From GCA-2725625 sp964574215 (GTDB taxonomy: Bacteria > Pseudomonadota > Alphaproteobacteria > Rhodospirillales > UBA2165), in contig CAZNLR010000020.1 of NCBI GenBank assembly GCA_964574215.1, positions 1-64,000 of the forward strand: DNA of 64,000 bases, read 5' to 3'. Of this stretch, positions 60,123 to 64,000 are shown piece by piece. The position numbers and the translations under genes were made by a program. A model generated the notes under the pieces. It saw nothing but the letters and a program-made list of their open reading frames with translations, did not search any database and was not told the origin of the DNA. Each line of letters begins with the position of its first letter. Position 1 is the stretch's first letter.

Positions 60123-63100
60123 TTGATTAGGCGGACGTTTCGAAGCTTTTTATTGCTTCTCGGTGTTCTGACGGTTGGCCTTGCCGTCGTCTTGACTGTT
60201 TTGGTTTGGCGTTTGACGACCGGGCCAATTTCGCTCGCCTTCCTTACCCCTTATTTTGAATCGGCATTTAACGTGCCGGAAGCCGAATTCAGAATTGAAT
60301 TGGAAGATACTATCCTGACCTGGGCCGGTTGGGACCAATCTCTCGATATTCGGTTGAGGGGTGCCAAGGTAATTGGTTCCGACCGAAAAACCATCGCTGA
60401 CATTCCGGAGCTGGCGGTTTCCTTGAGCGCAGAGGCGCTTATGCACAGGAAGGTGTTGCCCAGAAGTCTGTCAATTTTTGGGCCGAGGCTGAATATTGTC
60501 CGACGCGAGGACGGCCAGTTGGAACTGGGAATCGCGCAAAACGGCAATCAGCGGACACATTTCAACAAACAATTGGCCGAGAAGGTATTCTCCTTGTCCG
60601 AACCCGGCCGCCCTCTGGCTCATCTGAAAAGTATTAATATCATCGGTGGCCACGTGGTCATCGACGACCGGCAGCTGGAGGTGAAATGGGAAGCGCCGGA
60701 GGCCGATATCATGCTGGTTCGGCGGGAGGGAGGATTTTCCGCGAAGGCCGAGCTATCGCTGAAAGCCGGCGAGAATGTTGCTGCTTTGTTGATCGACGGC
60801 AAATACGATGCGAAATCCCAGCAAGCCGAAATTACGGTCGGTTTTGCCGATCTCAATCCCAGCGCCTACGCGCAGCTATCGAAAAAACTTAAAATTCTCG
60901 ATGCTTTCGATATGCCAGTGAGCGGTACTCTGGCTGCAAAAATCTTGCCTAACGGCGATTACCGCTCGCTTGAATTCAGCGTCGCCGGCGCCAAGGGGCG
61001 AATGCGCCTTACGGATCCATTCGCCTTCGATCTTGCGGTAAATACCGCATCGTTAAGCGGGGTCTATGATCGGGAGGCGGGGCAATTGAATATCGAAGAG
61101 GCCATGGTCGATCTCGGAAAAGACGGCAGGCTCAAACTGCCGAAACCTTTCGCGCATCACATACCGGTCCAAAAAATAACGGCTTCGGCGAGCTACAACG
61201 CCAATTCTGATCGCATGGAAATCAAGAACTTACGCGTGCAAACGCCGGGACCGGAAGCCGAGGCGGCCCTGACCGTGCAGGAGATTGGCGGCGACTATAC
61301 GTTTGAATTTTCCGGCACATCCCGCAATGTCGAAGCCGATCAATTGTCTAGCTATTGGCCCAAAGGCCTGGGTGATTTCACCCGGAGTTGGATTTTGGCA
61401 AATTTGTCGGTTGGCAGTTCTCCCCAGGCGAATGCGCGGGTAACCGGACGCTGGAATTCGAAAAAAGGAGTGGAAATACATTCTTTAACCGGGGATATGT
61501 CGCTCCGGGATTTGACCGTGGACTTTTTGCCGCCCATGCCCAAAGCCGTACATAATTCGGGTCACGCAAAATTCGACAAGACGAGATTTGAAGTTCAAAT
61601 CAACGCAGGTGAAGTCGAAGGTTTGTCACTAAACCGAGGAAGCGTCGTTTTTACCGGGCTCGACCAATATGATCAGTTTGCCGACGTAAAATTGGACATC
61701 GACGGTTCGTTGCAAGATGTATTGAGTTTTATCGACAAGGAACCACTCGGCTTTACCAAGACGGTAGGACTGACGGCTGCCAATGTAGAGGGGAAGACGT
61801 CGACGAATGTAAAATTGGATTTTCTGCTCGATCGGCAGTTGACGGCGGATCGGGTCAGGGCATCGGTCAAATCGAAGTTACACGAAGTATCGGTTAAGAA
61901 TATTGCCCAAGGTTTCGATCTCCAGGGTGCGAACCTAGTGCTTGAAGCAGACAACAAGGGAATGACCGTCAAAGGCTTCGGCAAGTTCGGCGACATCAAT
62001 TCGGCGATCGAATGGCGTGAGAATTTTCGCGGCGAGGGCAAATTCAGAAGTCGCTATAAATTGTCGGCAATAGTCACCGACAAACAATGGCGCAACAATC
62101 TCAAGCTTAATTTTGTTCCTTTTACAGCCGATTATTTGAACGGAAAATTCGGTGCGGCCGTAGTGGCAACCATAGATCACAACGGGAAAGGCCTGTTCAA
62201 AGCCAATCTGGATCTGAAAGAATCATCCTTGTCGCTGCCGGAATTTCAGTGGCGAAAATCGACCAAAGTCGCGGCAAAATCGAAAATAGAAGCCATTTTT
62301 TCCTCCAAGGGATTTCTGGATATACCGAGGATCGTCGTTCAAGGCGGCGGAATGGACTTTTCCGGCAGAGCCGATTTCGATGACAGCGGCAAATTTCAAA
62401 AGCTGGTAATTCAAAAACTGCTGTTCGGCGATTCCGATATTACCGGTTTTGTAGAGCGTAAGACAAAAGGTTGGATCGTCGACATCGCCGGGAAGCGGCT
62501 CGACCTTGCCGCTTGGCTGGCGAAGGAGGACGAACAAACAGAAAGAAATAGAGGTCAGGAACTCGATCTTAATATCAATGCTCTCACCCGGGTTAAAATC
62601 TATCCGGGTAAATTCCTTGAAAATGTGACGGCTAAAATGAAATTTGACGGGCTGGTGTGGCGGCGTGTCAACGTCACCGCCGGGCTCGGACCGGGGGAGA
62701 CACTGGTTATTGATGTGCTTCCCAAGGGCGGGAAGAGAGAATTAACAGTGGTTTCCAACGACGCCGGCGCAGCTCTGCGCAAGTTTGAACTCTACGACAA
62801 TTTGATCGGCGGGCGTTTGACTGTGAATGCGGTTTACGACTCGATGGATCCGGAAAGTCGCCTTTCCGGAACGGCTAAGATAGATAATTTCCGTATCGTA
62901 AAAGCGCCGGTATTGGCTCAGCTTCTGAACATCGCTTCGCTGACGGGTATCCTTGAGAATTTAGGAGAGGACGGCTTCGGTCTTACCTTCGAGAAACTGG
63001 AAGCGCCGTTCGTGAAACAATACGGTATCGTGAATGTCAAAGATGTCGAAGCCAACGGTATTTCTCTCGGGCTGACGGCCACGGGAAATCTCGACACCCA

Positions 63101-63371
63101 AACCAAACTGATTGACCTGAAGGGTACGGTTGTACCCGCCTATATCGTCAATACGGCCCTGACCCATATTCCGGTGATCGGCCAGTTGTTGTCGGGAGGA
63201 GAGAAAGGCGGCGGCGTCTTTGCGGCCAGGTACACCATGACCGGCGACGTTCAAAACCCGGATATATCGACCAATCCCTTGTCGACACTGACGCCGGGAT
63301 TTTTACGCAATTTGTTTGATATTTTCGATAACGTGAAAGTTGATCCACCCGAACCCGAAAAATCTGAGTGA
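60123..63371 (+). CDS. AsmA-like / DUF3971 envelope protein (YhdP group)
   Basis: 1082 residues from TTG 60123 with GGAGA seven bases upstream. One N-terminal membrane helix (about 8-28) precedes a long repetitive beta-rich region; the N-terminal part fits DUF3971 and the last 250 residues the AsmA C-terminal region (LSGTAKIDNFRIVKAPVLAQ, LNIASLTGILENLGEDGFG, VVPAYIVNTALTHIPVIGQL). Proteins of this group are inner-membrane-anchored bridges thought to move phospholipids to the outer membrane. Its neighbours are glnE (divergent) and tyrS (convergent), so the genetic context gives no further clue. Confidence 0.85.
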   Translation: MIRRTFRSFLLLLGVLTVGLAVVLTVLVWRLTTGPISLAFLTPYFESAFNVPEAEFRIELEDTILTWAGWDQSLDIRLRGAKVIGSDRKTIADIPELAVSLSAEALMHRKVLPRSLSIFGPRLNIVRREDGQLELGIAQNGNQRTHFNKQLAEKVFSLSEPGRPLAHLKSINIIGGHVVIDDRQLEVKWEAPEADIMLVRREGGFSAKAELSLKAGENVAALLIDGKYDAKSQQAEITVGFADLNPSAYAQLSKKLKILDAFDMPVSGTLAAKILPNGDYRSLEFSVAGAKGRMRLTDPFAFDLAVNTASLSGVYDREAGQLNIEEAMVDLGKDGRLKLPKPFAHHIPVQKITASASYNANSDRMEIKNLRVQTPGPEAEAALTVQEIGGDYTFEFSGTSRNVEADQLSSYWPKGLGDFTRSWILANLSVGSSPQANARVTGRWNSKKGVEIHSLTGDMSLRDLTVDFLPPMPKAVHNSGHAKFDKTRFEVQINAGEVEGLSLNRGSVVFTGLDQYDQFADVKLDIDGSLQDVLSFIDKEPLGFTKTVGLTAANVEGKTSTNVKLDFLLDRQLTADRVRASVKSKLHEVSVKNIAQGFDLQGANLVLEADNKGMTVKGFGKFGDINSAIEWRENFRGEGKFRSRYKLSAIVTDKQWRNNLKLNFVPFTADYLNGKFGAAVVATIDHNGKGLFKANLDLKESSLSLPEFQWRKSTKVAAKSKIEAIFSSKGFLDIPRIVVQGGGMDFSGRADFDDSGKFQKLVIQKLLFGDSDITGFVERKTKGWIVDIAGKRLDLAAWLAKEDEQTERNRGQELDLNINALTRVKIYPGKFLENVTAKMKFDGLVWRRVNVTAGLGPGETLVIDVLPKGGKRELTVVSNDAGAALRKFELYDNLIGGRLTVNAVYDSMDPESRLSGTAKIDNFRIVKAPVLAQLLNIASLTGILENLGEDGFGLTFEKLEAPFVKQYGIVNVKDVEANGISLGLTATGNLDTQTKLIDLKGTVVPAYIVNTALTHIPVIGQLLSGGEKGGGVFAARYTMTGDVQNPDISTNPLSTLTPGFLRNLFDIFDNVKVDPPEPEKSE

Positions 63372-63380
63372 GATCGAACG

Positions 63381-64000
63381 TCAGTTGTCGGCGCGTACCA
63401 ATACGTGGCGTTTTTTACCGGCGGACAGTTTGATCACGCCTTCTTGGTTTACATCATCCAGCGAAACCAGTTGGGTCTCGTCGTCGATCACCTGATCGTT
63501 GAGGCGGGCGCCCTTGCCTTTGATCAGCCGCCTTGCCTCGCCATTGGAAGTGGCGAGCCCGGCATGCCGCAATATTTCGAATGCCGGCAGGCCCGCCTGG
63601 AGATCGGCTTGTGGCAATTCTACGGTCGGCAAGTCGGCGCTAATACCGGTGCCTTCGAAAGTTTCGCGGGCCGTTTCCGCGGCGGCCGCCGCTTCTTTTT
63701 CGCCGTGGCAAAGCTTTGTTACTTCGTTGGCCAGGATTTTTTTCGCCTCGTTAATCTCCACATCCTGAAGTTTTTCGAGCCGGGCAATCTCGTCCAAAGG
63801 TAATTCAGTAAACAAACGCAAGAAACGGCCTACATCCGCGTCCTCCGTATTGCGCCAATATTGCCAGAAATCATAGGGCGAGGTCTGTTCGGCATCGAGC
63901 CAAATAGCGCCGTCGGCCGTTTTGCCCATTTTGGCGCCCGACGAGGTCGTCAGCAGCGGTGTCGTCAAGCCGAACAACGACGTGCCGTCGACGCGGCGGC
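63381..64000 (-). CDS. tyrS: Tyrosyl-tRNA synthetase, C-terminal part
   Basis: The gene runs off the right edge; about 206 residues are visible and the frame is open to base 63998. DGTSLFGLTTPLLTTSSG followed by AKMGKT is the second half of the class I signature (KMSKS-type loop; the second position is Met, then Gly, as in other bacterial TyrRS). PYDFWQYWRNTEDADVGRFL and a C-terminal S4 RNA-binding domain (SNGEARRLIKGKGARLND) follow. It charges tRNA-Tyr. No start codon is in the window. Confidence 0.96.
   Translation of the reverse strand, partial: RRVDGTSLFGLTTPLLTTSSGAKMGKTADGAIWLDAEQTSPYDFWQYWRNTEDADVGRFLRLFTELPLDEIARLEKLQDVEINEAKKILANEVTKLCHGEKEAAAAAETARETFEGTGISADLPTVELPQADLQAGLPAFEILRHAGLATSNGEARRLIKGKGARLNDQVIDDETQLVSLDDVNQEGVIKLSAGKKRHVLVRADN

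Noticed and set aside
1..64000. CRISPR arrays, rRNA, tRNA, integrases
   Set aside because: No regular direct repeats with spacers, no rRNA-like sequence, no tRNA fold in the gaps, and no integrase motifs seen.

Overview
The window looks like a chromosomal segment of an alphaproteobacterium of moderate GC content. The best support is the order rne - amidase (amiC) - PBP1A (mrcA) - prfB, which I know as a conserved alphaproteobacterial arrangement, together with a 1000-residue GlnE, an RNase E with an acidic insert in its S1 region, a DUF455 ferritin-like protein, a LemA/DUF3137 pair and an M48-TPR protease. A Rhodospirillales-like host is plausible but is only inference. I see no rRNA, tRNA or CRISPR array. 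Both edges cut genes: an acyl-CoA mutase large subunit at the left and tyrS at the right.

Region 1 (1-7.3 kb) is a catabolic operon: a B12-type acyl-CoA mutase large subunit, a three-subunit molybdenum hydroxylase of the xanthine dehydrogenase family, a class III CoA transferase, a short-chain dehydrogenase and a thiolase, closed by a bidirectional terminator. Together these suggest CoA activation, carbon-skeleton rearrangement, hydroxylation or dehydrogenation, beta-oxidation and thiolysis of an unknown substrate. Region 2 (7.3-13.6 kb) holds two paralogous EamA exporters, a cytosolic reductive-dehalogenase-like iron-sulfur protein, a glycerate 2-kinase and the LemA/DUF3137 pair.

Region 3 (13.7-33.3 kb) is a surface polysaccharide locus in four transcription blocks: asnB plus two methyltransferases (+); GT9 - asnB - GT4 - O-antigen ligase/polymerase (-); GT4 - GT4 - CgeB-like - GT4 - Wzx flippase - GT4 (+, largely overlapping genes); and wecB - wecC - fcl (-). 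The products should make UDP-ManNAcA and GDP-L-fucose, assemble the repeat unit, flip it and polymerise or ligate it. No gmd, priming transferase or chain-length regulator lies in the window.

Region 4 (33.4-38.6 kb) is a mosaic: a PDZ protein whose reading frame breaks at a short A-run, a long helical possibly phage-derived protein, a DUF2927 protein, a small helical protein, a DsbA-like protein and a DUF3047 lipoprotein. Region 5 (38.6-55.2 kb) has an M48 protease, a gamma-glutamyltransferase-like lipoprotein, an aminotransferase, rne, amiC, mrcA and prfB. The mrcA-prfB pair is separated by a second reductive-dehalogenase-like protein, an alpha/beta hydrolase and a PlsB-type acyltransferase. 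prfB carries the classical +1 programmed frameshift.

Region 6 (55.2-64 kb) starts with a REP-associated tyrosine transposase gene bracketed by two almost identical perfect palindromes that abut the stop codons of prfB and of the DUF455 gene. It continues with glnE, a large AsmA/DUF3971-type envelope protein and tyrS. The observations I rate highest are the transposase-palindrome unit, the mutase-plus-Mo-hydroxylase operon, the frame-broken PDZ/phage-like chimera, and the two separate reductive-dehalogenase-like proteins without the usual partner genes.
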